DNA of 64,000 bases from positions 23,112,283-23,176,282 of the forward strand of contig NC_063156.1 of NCBI RefSeq assembly GCF_020921035.1, written 5' to 3'. The notes under the pieces are model-generated. The model saw nothing but the letters and a program-made list of their open reading frames with translations. It was not told the DNA's origin and did no database searches. The DNA comes from Rhodamnia argentea. Lineage: Eukaryota; Streptophyta; Magnoliopsida; Myrtales; Myrtaceae. Below, piece after piece: positions 11,653 through 22,703 of this stretch (positions within the stretch are counted from its first letter, which is position 1; each line of letters starts with the position of its first letter). The translations under genes were made by a program, and so were the position numbers.

Positions 11653-13341
11653 GTCTTTGAAAATTTTCCCGCCTAGAAGGTCGAAGAAGGGGCTCTTCGG
11701 AGAGGGAGGGAGATGGTGGATCGGGTTCTTCTTTTGACGGGGCCGTCTGATCGGGTCGGATCATGAAAGAGGAATGTAAAGCAACGTGGGCTTTTTAGCT
11801 TTGAACATGTTGGGCCCACCCCACGGCCCACGTTGGATTATGAAGTTTCTTTTTCTCTTTCGTAATTTCGTGAATTTTGAAATCTCCAACCTCTCCTCTC
11901 TTTTCTTCATAAATTTAAACGGCACTAATCATAAGATAGATAAATAGATAAATAAACGATGGGGAGGGGCTAAGGTTCGTGGCAACCCTTTTTAGAACGT
12001 TACTATTAGAATTTCTCACCCGTTAAAAAATGTTCGAAGTATGAACCGTAATTAATCTGGACAAAGTCTTAACTTTAGAGAGATCTTGAAAATCGAGACT
12101 TCGAAAAGGGCGAGCTCATCAATATAACATCTCGGATCACACAAGAGTCAAGTTCACGATCCTATTATACTTTGAAACCCATGGCCTCAACGAGAGATGA
12201 TTAGGTGTCTCGTCTCTTTAGCTCTTGCGCGAGTATCCGATCAAATGTTTTTTTTTTTTTTTTGTTCGAAAAAGGAAAAACTACACAAAACTAATAATAT
12301 AGATACAAGACGAATGACAATAAGTGCAGACCTCATTTTGCTCCTAAACCCCATCCAAGGGAAAGAAAATCATGTGGCATGCAATGGATTGGCTATGACA
12401 ACCTTGTAATCATTTATAAAATTGCATCATTGTTCCTAAATTTGCGACGGAGGTTTAAACCATTCAATTGATCCAACCAACTCATGAATCTCTACTAGAA
12501 AATATAACGGAATTGAAAACATATATTAAAAACTACAATCCAAAGCCAAATTTCAATACTGTTTTAAGACAAATTTCAATACTGTGTTATCACATGAATT
12601 TGTTTTTTTTTTTTTTTTTGTGTTGGAAGGAAAGTTTTCATTTCAATTAAAACAAAAGTACACAACTTCAATGCAAATAAAAAAAAAACAACTAAATCTG
12701 AAAGATAAATCGACACCCCGTGAGGCTGTTTTCCAAAGCGCATCAAAATAATTGAAAGATCAAACTATCAACATCATTGATGAGGACACGCTAAGTTTTC
12801 CCTCTTTTGCCATGTGAACTTGTTTGCATATTCCAAAAAAAGGGAGAACTAACCATATCAATCCAAAGAATTAAAATTTGATTGCATGCTCTACGTACGA
12901 TTTAGTATTGCCATGTTGTCTTTTCCTAAGTGATATTTTAAAAATTGGTATTCTTTCGCAACATTTCTTATATCACTATCGAAAACTCATCAAATCATGC
13001 CACGTGGAATCAAAATGAACATGCGCACAACATATTTAGGGGTTTCCCCGAACGGGAAGGTGGGAAAAACCAACGACATCTTTCTAGGAGCGCACAAAAA
13101 TGTACAATAGCGGTTACGAATCCAGAAGTGAAAACAATCTCTTCGTAGCTGTCTCTTTCCATTCTCTCTTCCCCCCTAGAAAGAAACCAACGTTAAAGTT
13201 TAAACCATCCTCCGTTTCACAAACCCTCAAATCCCGCCTCGAATTCTTGCATTGGAAACACAAAGAGACACCCACACCCCTACGCCCAGGAAAAAAAAAA
13301 GAAAGGAAGAAGCTCTCGCCTGATTCGGCCCCGAACACGAC
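11650..13341. other. Head-to-head intergenic region, MIS12 and tetraspanin
   Basis: MIS12 (minus) and the tetraspanin gene (plus) diverge from this region. Besides promoter sequence it holds two T tracts, near 12246 and 12601, each followed by short A-rich sequence resembling reversed retroposon tails. No further gene was seen. Confidence 0.55.
12601..12690 (-). mobile_element. Possible retroposon tail (LINE-like, reversed)
   Basis: T18 followed by GTGTTGGAAGGAAAGTTTTC and A-rich DNA resembles the complement of a LINE 3' end with its poly-A tail. A similar T17 tract followed by GTTCGAAAAAGG lies at 12247-12280. The evidence is weak. Confidence 0.3.
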
Positions 13342-14286
13342 ATGGCTCGCATCAGCAACACCATCGTCACGATATTAAACGTTCTGTCCGCCGTCCTGGC
13401 GCTCGTCGCCGTCGGCACGTCGGCCAGGTTGATGGTGCACAGCAGCACGGAATGCCAGAAGTCCCTGCAGGGCCCTCTCCTGATATCGGGCGTCGTCCTG
13501 CTGGTCATCTCCTTGATCGGACTCATCGGGTCGTGCGGGCGAAACAATTTCTTCCTGTACACTTACTTGACCCTGTTGTTCCTGTCCATCCTCGCGCTCA
13601 TCGCCTTCACGGTGTTCGCGTTCCTCGTGACAAACGAGAGCGCAGGGAAGGCGGTCTCGGGGCAAGGGTTCAAGGAGTACCGGCTGGGGGACTACTCGCA
13701 TTGGATGCAGGATCATCTGGTGAATGGGGAGAAATGGAACGAGATTCGAAGCTGCTTGGTCGATTCCAACCTTTGTGGGAGGCTCGGCGAAGACGTTCAT
13801 CAGACAGAGGCGGATTTTTATAAGCAGAAGTTGTCAGCCATACAGGTACTCCCGATTGTGAAATTATTCTTTTGTTGCTAAACTTGAAGTGTAATTTGAA
13901 TGCATGCATGTATCTGTACATGCGCAAGGGCAAATGAATTTCACATTAATTTAGGTTTCGCTTGTTTTCAGTCTGGTTGCTGCAAGCCACCAAGTTATTG
14001 TGGTTTCGAATTCAAGAATGCGACCTATTGGACGGTTCCGAAGTCAGGCCCGGCAGCGCCCGATACCGATTGTCTAGCATGGAGCAACCACCAGGAAACC
14101 TTGTGCTACGACTGCAAATCATGCAAAGGAGGATTCCTAGCCAATGGCAAGAAGGAATGGAGAAATTTGCTGATATGCAATGTTCTTCTCGTCGTCATTT
14201 ACATGGTAGTCTACAGCATCGGATGCTGCGCTTCCAGGAACAATCGCGAGGATCGCAAATATGCCAAGTACAAAGGCTACCCTTGA
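13342..14286 (+). CDS. Tetraspanin (TET8/9/12-type)
   Basis: Four-span membrane protein that organises membrane microdomains and vesicles. Exons are 13342-13845 and 13972-14286 (phase 0, CAG/GTACTC to TTTTCAG), giving 272 residues. Visible parts are a short cytosolic start (MARISNT), TM1 about 8-30, TM2 about 45-64 (LLISGVVLLVISLIGLIGSC), TM3 about 72-96, then a large extracellular loop with the plant GCCKP motif (SGCCKPPSYCGFEF) and further paired Cys, and TM4 (LLICNVLLVVIYMVVYSIGC). The tail GCCASRNNREDRKYAKYKGY is typical of the TET7-9 group. It also sits next to CPP1, as TET12 does in Arabidopsis if I recall the locus numbers correctly. Length and exon count are normal. Confidence 0.94.
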
Positions 14287-14897
14287 ATTTCACGATGCTT
14301 TGAGTCGTCCTGCTTGCTTAGATGATGATCTTCCCTGAGTCAACCTTGTAACTCTTTTGGTTGATTGGTTTTAGATTGTGGAGTTGACGAAGCTTTACAT
14401 AGACATTATTCACTTATCGCAATGTTTTCTTAAGTATTAGAGTTGCATATTCATGGCAATGTAAAGAGTCCAGGAAGCCTGCAACATATGCTGCAAGTTA
14501 TTCAATTTGTCTTCCCTCATCCACTACCTTTTCTCATAAGAGGACTCAAAATCAACCAACATTTGTTTTGCCGTTGCCTGTCCAAAGCATGTTCTAATAC
14601 GAGGACATGGCAATAAAGAAGCTTCTGCTTTCACCATGGCCAACGAATGCAATTAGGACATAGTTTTGCATATTAGCTATATCTGTGGATAGACCACCTG
14701 CGACAAACTGAGGAGACCATCATCTGCCAGAAATCAGTATTGTCAATGCTATTCTCTGACAAACAAGGAGATTGTACATGGATGGACATGAAATGGAAGT
14801 CCAACATTTTCAAACATTTGAATTTGCAATACATATTAGTCTCTTGATAAATTCTGGATGCAACAAAATTCCAGTGCCCCTATAGTTAAGACCATCA
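14287..14897. other. Tail-to-tail intergenic region
   Basis: The tetraspanin gene (plus) and CPP1 (minus) converge here. The stretch should hold both 3' untranslated regions. No other feature was seen. Confidence 0.6.
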
Positions 14898-17800
14898 TCA
14901 CTTGAGAAAGGTGCAGGCAAGAAATAAGAAAACGTATGCCACTAGCGATGTTAAGAGTTCAAGCGTCCAGGTTGGTTGTATTAGAAATGTCGGAATCATC
15001 GGCACAAGGACAGAACCACAAACCCAGCCAGTTGCAAGTCCTCCCAGTCTGCAAGCAGCAAAAGCTAAAAAAGGTAAATGACCACAATACAAGTGAAAGA
15101 TAGGAAGGGCAATGCATTGCATTGTCATACTTACCCAATAGCAAAAGCTCTACCTAAGCTTTTTGTCTTCTCATTCAAGAAATATATGCAAGCTGCCAAA
15201 GAGACTGCCACCTGCAAAAATTAAATTCCACTTACAAATTTGACGCATTTGAACTCTGAACCAAGATCTATAGCCAACTTGATGTGGTATCTTCGGTAAA
15301 GTAAGAAAGCAAACAAAAGCCTCATAATATTAAATGACGGGTGTTCGATTATCCTTCCTCTCTCCTTCGTGTGGGATGAGTCGCATATGAACTCTACTCA
15401 GACTCGTGAAACATAGTAAGAAACAAAGGAAAGCTACCCAAATGGAGAACATGAAATGCAACCAAAAGCTTTATAAGGTAATTATGCCGTTCACCATACA
15501 CAAGCATCAGAGTGCTCGCCAAGTAATTGATGCCGACGTTCCCACAGTGGACAAGACATGCCAGGTCCAATAGCTAAGTTTCATTATTAGGAGCTCCTTC
15601 TTTGCAAGATCTATTTATCTTTGTAAGCAGCATATCAAAGTTGAGAAAGAGAAGGAAAAAAAAAAAGGGACTGACTAACGCAACCTCTTCTTAGGAAAAG
15701 AATGGTGTAGGGCCTGTTATCACAGATCTAAGGTTGGCTCCCCACAGCATTATTGTCTTTGAATCTATCTAACTATAATCATCATGCTAAAATTGGACTC
15801 TCTACATGCCGCTATTCTATGGGTTAAGCTCGTCCATGCACTGTCTTGATTCCAAGCAGCACCCCAAGTCCCCAATTACTTATATATTCCTCTTCCAGTC
15901 AAGCTAAATGATTCCAATGAGGAAGAATGCACCGAACACATAAGGAAGCAATTTACACAATCATCCTTGCAATGACCAGAATAAGAAACAAGACAAACCT
16001 GAAATGCTGGTCCACCTTCAGCAGAGTTCATGATGCTCCACCCACCCATAAATGCGAAGAGAAATAATCTTCTAAATATAACATCAGTTGGAGGAAGTTC
16101 AACAAAATTGAGTAGATTCTGAACCCAAGGTGGTGACTCCTCAACCTTCTTCTTTAATCTGCTTTTTAAATTGATTTTTGTTTTCTTTCTGTGCTGAAAG
16201 CTTGCCATCAGTAATTTCTCAAAAGCAGCTTCTATTGACTCTTCACTACACTCATGTCCAGAATACTGCTGTAGGAGGAAATTCCGTGAACCCCAGATTT
16301 CTTCCTCAGAAGCATCTCGGCTGATACCAAGGCGCTTATAAGGATCCCAAACATTGAGTCGAGGAAATGTTGGAGCACTACCTAAAACAAAGCGAAAACA
16401 ACAATCATCTCGAAGTAAAGCTCAAGACATCAACACGCCCACAGCCACGCACAAAACCAGAATAACATTTCGCAGTTCGCACAACTCCTCCAAGATGAAA
16501 TCTGGGTATCATCACTAAGTCAACTATAGGAAACTCTAAAATTTCTAATTTCCTCCAAAGCAGTCACCAAAAACACAGATAAGAAACAGACAGCCAGCCC
16601 TCTGAAGTCTGAACTTGAACTATGAAATGACGTCATGATTATGAACTTGTAACAGCACATTTCCTTTCATAGTTGGCCATTTTAATAAGCACTCAAATGG
16701 GTTTTTGTATACATAATTCAGCCTGCCAAAACACCTCCCGTGTTGGAACATGGCTCCGGAAAAAAAATTCCATGCAAGACAAAAAGTGTTGCCAAAGGAG
16801 AGTTTTCTTGCATCACTAAATGAAAATGCAACGACCAGTGAAAACAAAATAAGATGAATATAATACATAAGGCTGTTAGCATCACAGGTGATCTTCGTAT
16901 TTTACATAAAGCATGATTTTAGCCGCTCCATTCATGCCAAGTGGATGGCAATGTGCATCCACCCTCTAAAAATTGCATGTGCCTCAATTAATTAAAAAAA
17001 AATCCTCTTAAAAAGTGACACGACCCTTGAATTGCCACCAGGTTAAATAGTGTTTGGGCATGAGATAGTGCTGGGGCACAATTGGAGGAAAAAAATCACG
17101 TTTGTATCTGGGAATAGAACAACTCCCTACTAGAAAAAATAACCAAAGTCATGTTTTCCTGGGACTAGAGAACTCCCTAGTTGAACTTTTATAAGCTATT
17201 TGGCGGTTTGGGCTTTTTAAGTCCAGAATTAAACTAAAAGTTGTCCAAATGAAAGGGTTTTCTGCCGAAAACGTTCACCAATAGCCATGCTCATCTATCA
17301 ATCTCAAAACACAGAGGATTAAATATCTTCCAATTTCATAACCAAAGAATCTCTCTTGGCCTAGTGATAGAAAGGATGTTCATCTATTGCTGAAAACCTA
17401 ATGTTCACCTCAAGGATCTCTTTGTTGCTAGGAAGAATCTGAATATGGAGAAGCTGAAGGAATTACAGAATTTTAAATTTTATTGTTAGCTGATCATACC
17501 ATATCTCTAGGCAAAACAAATAACTTATGCTGCCATTATTTTCAAGCCACTGTCTCGGAATACCAAGGGCACCAATCTCTTAGGTTTAGCCAAAAGAGTT
17601 AAACAACTCATCTGGTTTATCTAAATGCTAATTGCAGGGTGCAATGCTGCATACAATAGTAGATAACAACTGATTATCTCACTTGTTAATATGATCTAAC
17701 CAGTCCGCAAGATCTTAAAAAAGCTGATGTTTTGTTTCACAATTCCGTTTTAGGATAATCTGGAGGATACTGAGCTAAGCTTCAGACTTTAGTCAGAAAT

Positions 17801-18640
17801 GATGTGATGTATGCCGTTTCGAACTAAAATAAAATCCTCCTACATCTATAACTATCCGTTGTAGTACCCCTGTGCAGCCCAAACAATGCTCTAAATCCAC
17901 AGGCGCCCATCCTCATTATTCATCTCCTATATGCTCTAATAAAACTTCCAACAGTTCCTCACAAGTGCAGGGGTGTCTTTCCTGTATCACAGTTTGCATC
18001 TCCATCAAAGCTAAGTGCAATAAATAGGCGTGGAACACTACATCATTTTATTATCCCATTACATTCATCATGGTCATGGAAACACTCAATTGCTTCATGC
18101 ACCAACTAAAACCAAAAACAAACTTTTCTAAGCCTCTGGTAAAACGGAAATGATGGATAAACACAGATAAGGCACACACATATGCATCCATCGGGCTAGA
18201 AAGCTCCAAGAAAAGAAATAACAAAATAAAAGGGTTAAACATGCATACCACATAGGAACATTACCTTCAAGGGCACATCTTGGTGTCCTGACGATGGCAC
18301 CAGAAGACGACGCCGGCTTCTCTAAAGTTCCACTGCACGAACTATACATACACCAAGAAGACAAAAGTTACCACCTAAACAGAAAAACGAGCTAAACGCG
18401 TGACAATTCAAGAGAAGCAAAATCAACTAGTCCAATTCTAGCTCCAATGGGAATCTCTATCGACAGCAGAAGAGCAATCAGCAAAAAACTATTCAACGCC
18501 CTCCCACATGAACAACAACACGCGTGAAGATAAGTTCACATTCCTTCAATCCAGAGAGAGAGAGAGAGAGAGAGGGGTTACAGTTTGTGGCCGAGGAAAG
18601 GCGTTGCGAAGCTGGGGTTTGACAGGGAAAGAACGCCCAT
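14898..18640 (-). CDS. CPP1: Chaperone-like protein of POR1 (CPP1/CDF1), plastid
   Basis: Plastid membrane protein with a J-like domain (DUF3353 family) that in Arabidopsis stabilises protochlorophyllide oxidoreductase. Five exons join in phase: 18640-18582, 18341-18265, 16381-15999, 15211-15135 and 15048-14898, giving 248 residues. The Ser/Leu-rich N-terminus ([20 protein letters not shown]) looks like a transit peptide. The J-like region starts [20 protein letters not shown] and lacks an HPD tripeptide, as expected for this family. Three hydrophobic spans follow ([48 protein letters not shown]). The start is the only ATG whose frame splices into exon 2; an upstream ATG at about 18712 hits a stop within 8 codons and would be a small upstream frame. 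Intron 2 is nearly 1.9 kb and holds nothing notable. Confidence 0.93.
18553..18574. repeat. (AG)n microsatellite in CPP1 intron 1
   Basis: About 11 AG units lie 8 bp inside the first CPP1 intron, close to the donor. Confidence 0.9.
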
Positions 18641-18680
18641 CCTTTCGATGATGACGATGCGAGGGAATCGGGACGAAGAG

Positions 18681-18689
18681 AAACCCTAA
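18681..18689. promoter_or_regulatory. Telo-box in the CPP1 leader
   Basis: AAACCCTAA (plus strand) lies about 40 bp upstream of the CPP1 ATG. The function is inferred from the known motif only. Confidence 0.45.
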
Positions 18690-19862
18690 GCCGAGCGGAG
18701 CTGGAGTTCCATGAAAGCGAAGCAGGGATTGAAGACGAAGCTGGGAGGCTCAACTCCAACTACGATAGGCACACGCCTATCGGGCAGCTGGAGAGAGGAA
18801 GAGAGGGGGTAGAAGAAGAACTGCCGTTGAGGATTCGGCGTCGTTTTATATGAAGGCCGCGACGAGTGGCGTCGGCGTTTACGACATGGTGACCGAGCCC
18901 ACTGCATTGGTAAAATTTTCCCGTTTCAGAAAATTTTTTTAGCTATGTTTTTGAGATTTCGTTTTCTTCGAATTTAGTTAGCATACAAGTCTAATTTTAA
19001 AGGAGATCGGAGAAACTTCGTGGATGTTTCACTTTTTATTCAACTTTTTTATTTTGTATGGCAATGATATTAGAAACGCTAAACTTAAGCGCTCATCGTC
19101 GAAAGACAAAACCATAGCAACGGATAAAGATCTCGATGTGTTCTCATTACTAAATATGAATTTAACAATCAATTATCGATTTTGATTTGAAGAAGACATA
19201 GATTTGTGTTTTAAGTGTGTCCCATATCTTTATTTTAATGATTTATCTTGTTATTTGGAGCTTATCATGTTTTGAAGTTGTAGCAATTCGGATTGCAATG
19301 TTTGAGTTGTTTTTTTTTTCTTTTCAATTAGTGAAATATTATTTTGACAAAAAAAAATGATTTGATCGATTTTGAGCTATTCCTAATTCACAAAATTTGG
19401 AATCAACAAGAACATGTCCGATTCTCATATCCTAGAGCGGAACCAGTCTAAACCGGATTGGTGAAACAAATATAAACTCTGGTTTGATTTTTCTCACTGG
19501 TTCAGATTTATCCAAATTTCTTTCTGGTGGATTCTAAGTTTGCTCAAGTTGAATTCATTGTCAAGGTCAAGAGGTGCAGTTTACACGAGTTATGCTGGAG
19601 AATTGGCTTAATGTTTGCCAAGCTCCTTCAATTGACTGAAGGATAAGTTCTTGCTGGCTGCACATGTACTTGCCTTGCCGACCGACCGACAAAAAGGACT
19701 CTGTTTGATAACCTCTAATAACTTACGGCAATGTATGACCGCTCATATTGTAATATAACAATAATATTGTTATGTATTAGACTAAAAAAAAAAAGGAAGT
19801 TACAGCCAGTCCTGATCCAACCCGGGAATCGGATCACTACTAATCGGACCAGTCAAGTTCTT

Positions 19863-19910
19863 GGGTGGATAGAGTCGGCTCCCATTTTCACGAGCCGACT
19901 CTATCCACCC
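19863..19910. repeat. Perfect inverted repeat (19-bp arms, 10-bp loop)
   Basis: GGGTGGATAGAGTCGGCTC at 19863-19881 is exactly matched by its reverse complement at 19892-19910, with the loop CCATTTTCAC between. It sits at the edge of CCGG-word-rich DNA like that in hAT-type MITEs, whose ends often read CTAGGGGTG. It could be a collapsed terminal inverted repeat. Confidence 0.9.
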
Positions 19911-20230
19911 CTAGAAAAAGAGGCAAACGTGCACATTGTTCATTAATCGGCCATCGACTGTGAGAGAAATGTATTGTTTCCGAACTAAAATCCGCCCCTA
20001 GGAAAAGGGGCGAACAGGCAAATTGTTCATTGATTGGCCATCGACGGTGAGCTCAGGGGTTACTAGATCCGAGTGATCAAGCTTATGGGCGATTTTGGAA
20101 CAAAATTAAGCCGTGAGGAACTTTGAGAAACAAACGCTACTTCAAAGGATTATTAAGTCAAAGTGATCGAGTCTAGGGACACTTTGGAACAAAGTTAAGT
20201 TTCTTAATGAACTTTGAGAAACGGACCCAC
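19911..20230. repeat. Two diverged tandem-repeat pairs
   Basis: CCCCTAGAAAAAGAGGCAAA..GCCATCGACTGTGAG (from about 19908) recurs as CCCCTAGGAAAAGGGGCGAA..GCCATCGACGGTGAG (about 19994-20052). GAGTGATCAAGC..TTTGGAACAAAATTAAG..AACTTTGAGAAAC (about 20070-20130) recurs at about 20158-20222. The copies are similar but not identical, so this is an old local duplication. Confidence 0.6.
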
Positions 20231-21216
20231 CATAGGGCGACTTTTGCAAAATTTTTCCCGGGAAAATAAAATTCTATCGATGCTCTATGAAGATTCGAAG
20301 GAATATGGCATCGAAACATAAGCCAAACACTTGTTGTTACTTCGGCTAGAGCTAATCAACAATGGCTCATTATACTAAGCCCACTTGTATAAAAGAAGAA
20401 AGACCTTGTGGCGTGTGGCGGATGCATTAACAACGGGTAATGTTTATGGTTCTAAATTGACAACTGGGCGGTAGTTGCAATGTTTTCTAGGAGAAAAGAA
20501 ATGCTCTTGTACTGGTGGAGGTTCAGTAAGTCTTCGTCTTGTTCCTGAGGCACTTGCCAGCGGAATTCGTTTCCTCTCCAAGAGAGAAATGGCCGGCACA
20601 GCCTCCCGCCCGCCGAAATCCATAGCCTCTGCTCCTAGTTGGGAACATATTTGTCAAAACAGCAAAGGGAGCATCCATCAGAGCTGTCTTGAGGATGGGG
20701 CGTCTAGATGGGATCTAATAGACCTTGGATTATGTTAGAAAGAATATGAGGGTGATAATGGTTTGATGTAAGTAAGATAAGTTAAAAGGCTGGTTGTGTT
20801 TTAAGTATTCTAATTCGTGAATTATCATCGGGGCTCGCTTTGCTCGGCATCTTAAAAACTCACCCGGCAAGGAGTTGCCGGGACTTACCTTTATGTCTGA
20901 GTTGGCTCGAAGTCTTCCAGTCATGTGATTTGCATTCAAGGCTGAGCCTAGGAGGGTATTCAATGTTAAACTACTCAGGCTGATCTTGATTTGTAATCCT
21001 CTAAGGTGAGCTGGCGAGTTTTGACATCTTAATAATAGAGCGAAGGATGTTTAGTTAACATAACATGCCATGGGATCGGCCGTTGACGGGTCTAGAACAA
21101 ACCATCGAGGAGTGCTGGTATAAGCCAGTTTACCGGGCACAGAGAACTCAACAGGAAGTCTTGCTATGCGATGCTTGCACCTCCTGGAAAAGGAGCACGA
21201 GTCGGGGGTGATCGGA

Positions 21217-21375
21217 TCAGTCGATGAGCACCAGGAAGAGGTGATGGAAAGACTTGGAACACACCAGGACTGTAAAACCTCTGTCGTCCACGGATTCATT
21301 GGCCACAACTTCTCCATCTGCGTGCATCTCTCGGCCTTGGATCAGCTTCACCTCCTCCGTTCCTTTGCAATCATC
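21217..21375 (-). pseudogene. Orphan coding-like fragment of unknown family
   Basis: The minus strand reads about 52 residues with a protein-like composition, starting DDCKGTEEVKLIQGREMH and continuing DGEVVANESVDDRGFTVLVC, then a stop. I could not assign it to a family and saw no flanking exons. It may be an exon relic of a gene lost between CPP1 and AAE17, or chance. The upstream boundary is uncertain. Confidence 0.25.
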
Positions 21376-22703
21376 CAGGTAGCTACTGTCATAAACTCAC
21401 CCAATTAGTACTATTACTATACGTGTTTATACGTCTCTCTTCCCCTAGTTCAGTCCACTTTTTGCCATTAGAAAGATGTCTTTTAACACTTCGACGATTC
21501 TCAAGTAATTTATTACGTCCAAACACTGTTCGTCTAGAAAATGTTCATTCGAATGAATAAACCCAAACCTTTCAACATATCCTTTCGAAGATACATAAAA
21601 CCCTAAAACGACGTATGTCTTTTAACTGAACTTCAGTTAAGCTATTGTTAAATATCGAAGTTACTAAATTGTTACATTAGTTCCGTCGGAAATAGTTTGG
21701 CGAACGCTGAGGTCGTCACTTTTTTTCCCATCCCCTGCCCCAGGCCTCACCTCTCCGTGTTCGCATTTTCCCAAGTTTGGATTATCTTACTTCAAGAAAA
21801 AAGTAGACTCCATTTCCTGCAAAGGGAGGAATTGGAGACGCCCAGACATTAGCAATTATAGTGCTGTCTTCAGCAACTTTTCTAACAAGCAATAGGTTTT
21901 CATTTCTCTCGAGAAATGAAAACTTAAAAACCTTTCAAAGGTTTAAATAATACTCTGGTAAATAATGGAATTAGCAAAGTAAAACTCGAGCCGGGCACGT
22001 ATATCAACACTTTTTGACTCCTCTGCTAAAATGATAATGGGTGGAGATTAACCAAGCATTCCAAGAACAAACAGTACACATACCAGAAAAATATGCTGCA
22101 CAGTCCAAGAGAACTTGAGAACAAGATATAACTCGAACTATGAAGGTTGGAAGGATTGATGACTTCACAGTCCAAGGGAAGAGGACTCTATTCTTGCATG
22201 ATGTGATCCCAGTACTAATGGGTATTTCTGCTTTCCTCATTTTTATTCACCTCTCAGACAAATATTGGCATTCAGCCTTATCAATCGTCACAAGTCCACC
22301 CATCTTGTATCCCATCTATCTATTTTACCATAGATCTTTGTTCCCGACACCAGATTACAGTACTTGGACTCCCAGTCGATACAAGCTTCTGTGTCACATA
22401 ATTCAGAGGGTAAAATCTTGGTTTAGTGAAAATTGATGCCACGGATCATATAACATGGCCAAAGAGGGATTCCCTGTGAACTGCTGCTAGCTGCAAGGAC
22501 GTCAAAAGGATAATCAAACGGTTGACCAACATAATCTCCAAATCAGCAATAATAACAGAACTGCAAATCAAAGAATTTTCGTTCACCTGCAGAAGCATTT
22601 GCCTCCATTTTCATTATCATATGTCTCGGTACTGCTAGCGTATACCAAACGACCATGGGCACATACCTTTCGTAGAATGATGTGGCTTGGACATTTTCGT
22701 CCT

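Larger units (their letters stand above)
18641..22703. other. Intergenic region between CPP1 and AAE17
   Basis: This holds the CPP1 promoter and the AAE17 3' flank. Within it are a hairpin (19863-19910), tandemly repeated segments (19911-20230) and an orphan coding-like stretch (21217-21375, minus). Open frames at 20475-20738 and 22140-22436 show no recognisable domain. No complete gene could be supported. Confidence 0.55.

Noticed and set aside
11573-11764. In-frame upstream extension of MIS12
   Set aside because: It runs through the GA microsatellite and gives a Ser-Leu repeat. Family proteins start at MEGSES.
13375-13800. 141-residue minus-strand frame over the tetraspanin
   Set aside because: Antisense shadow in a GC-rich exon, with highly charged low-complexity composition and no domain.
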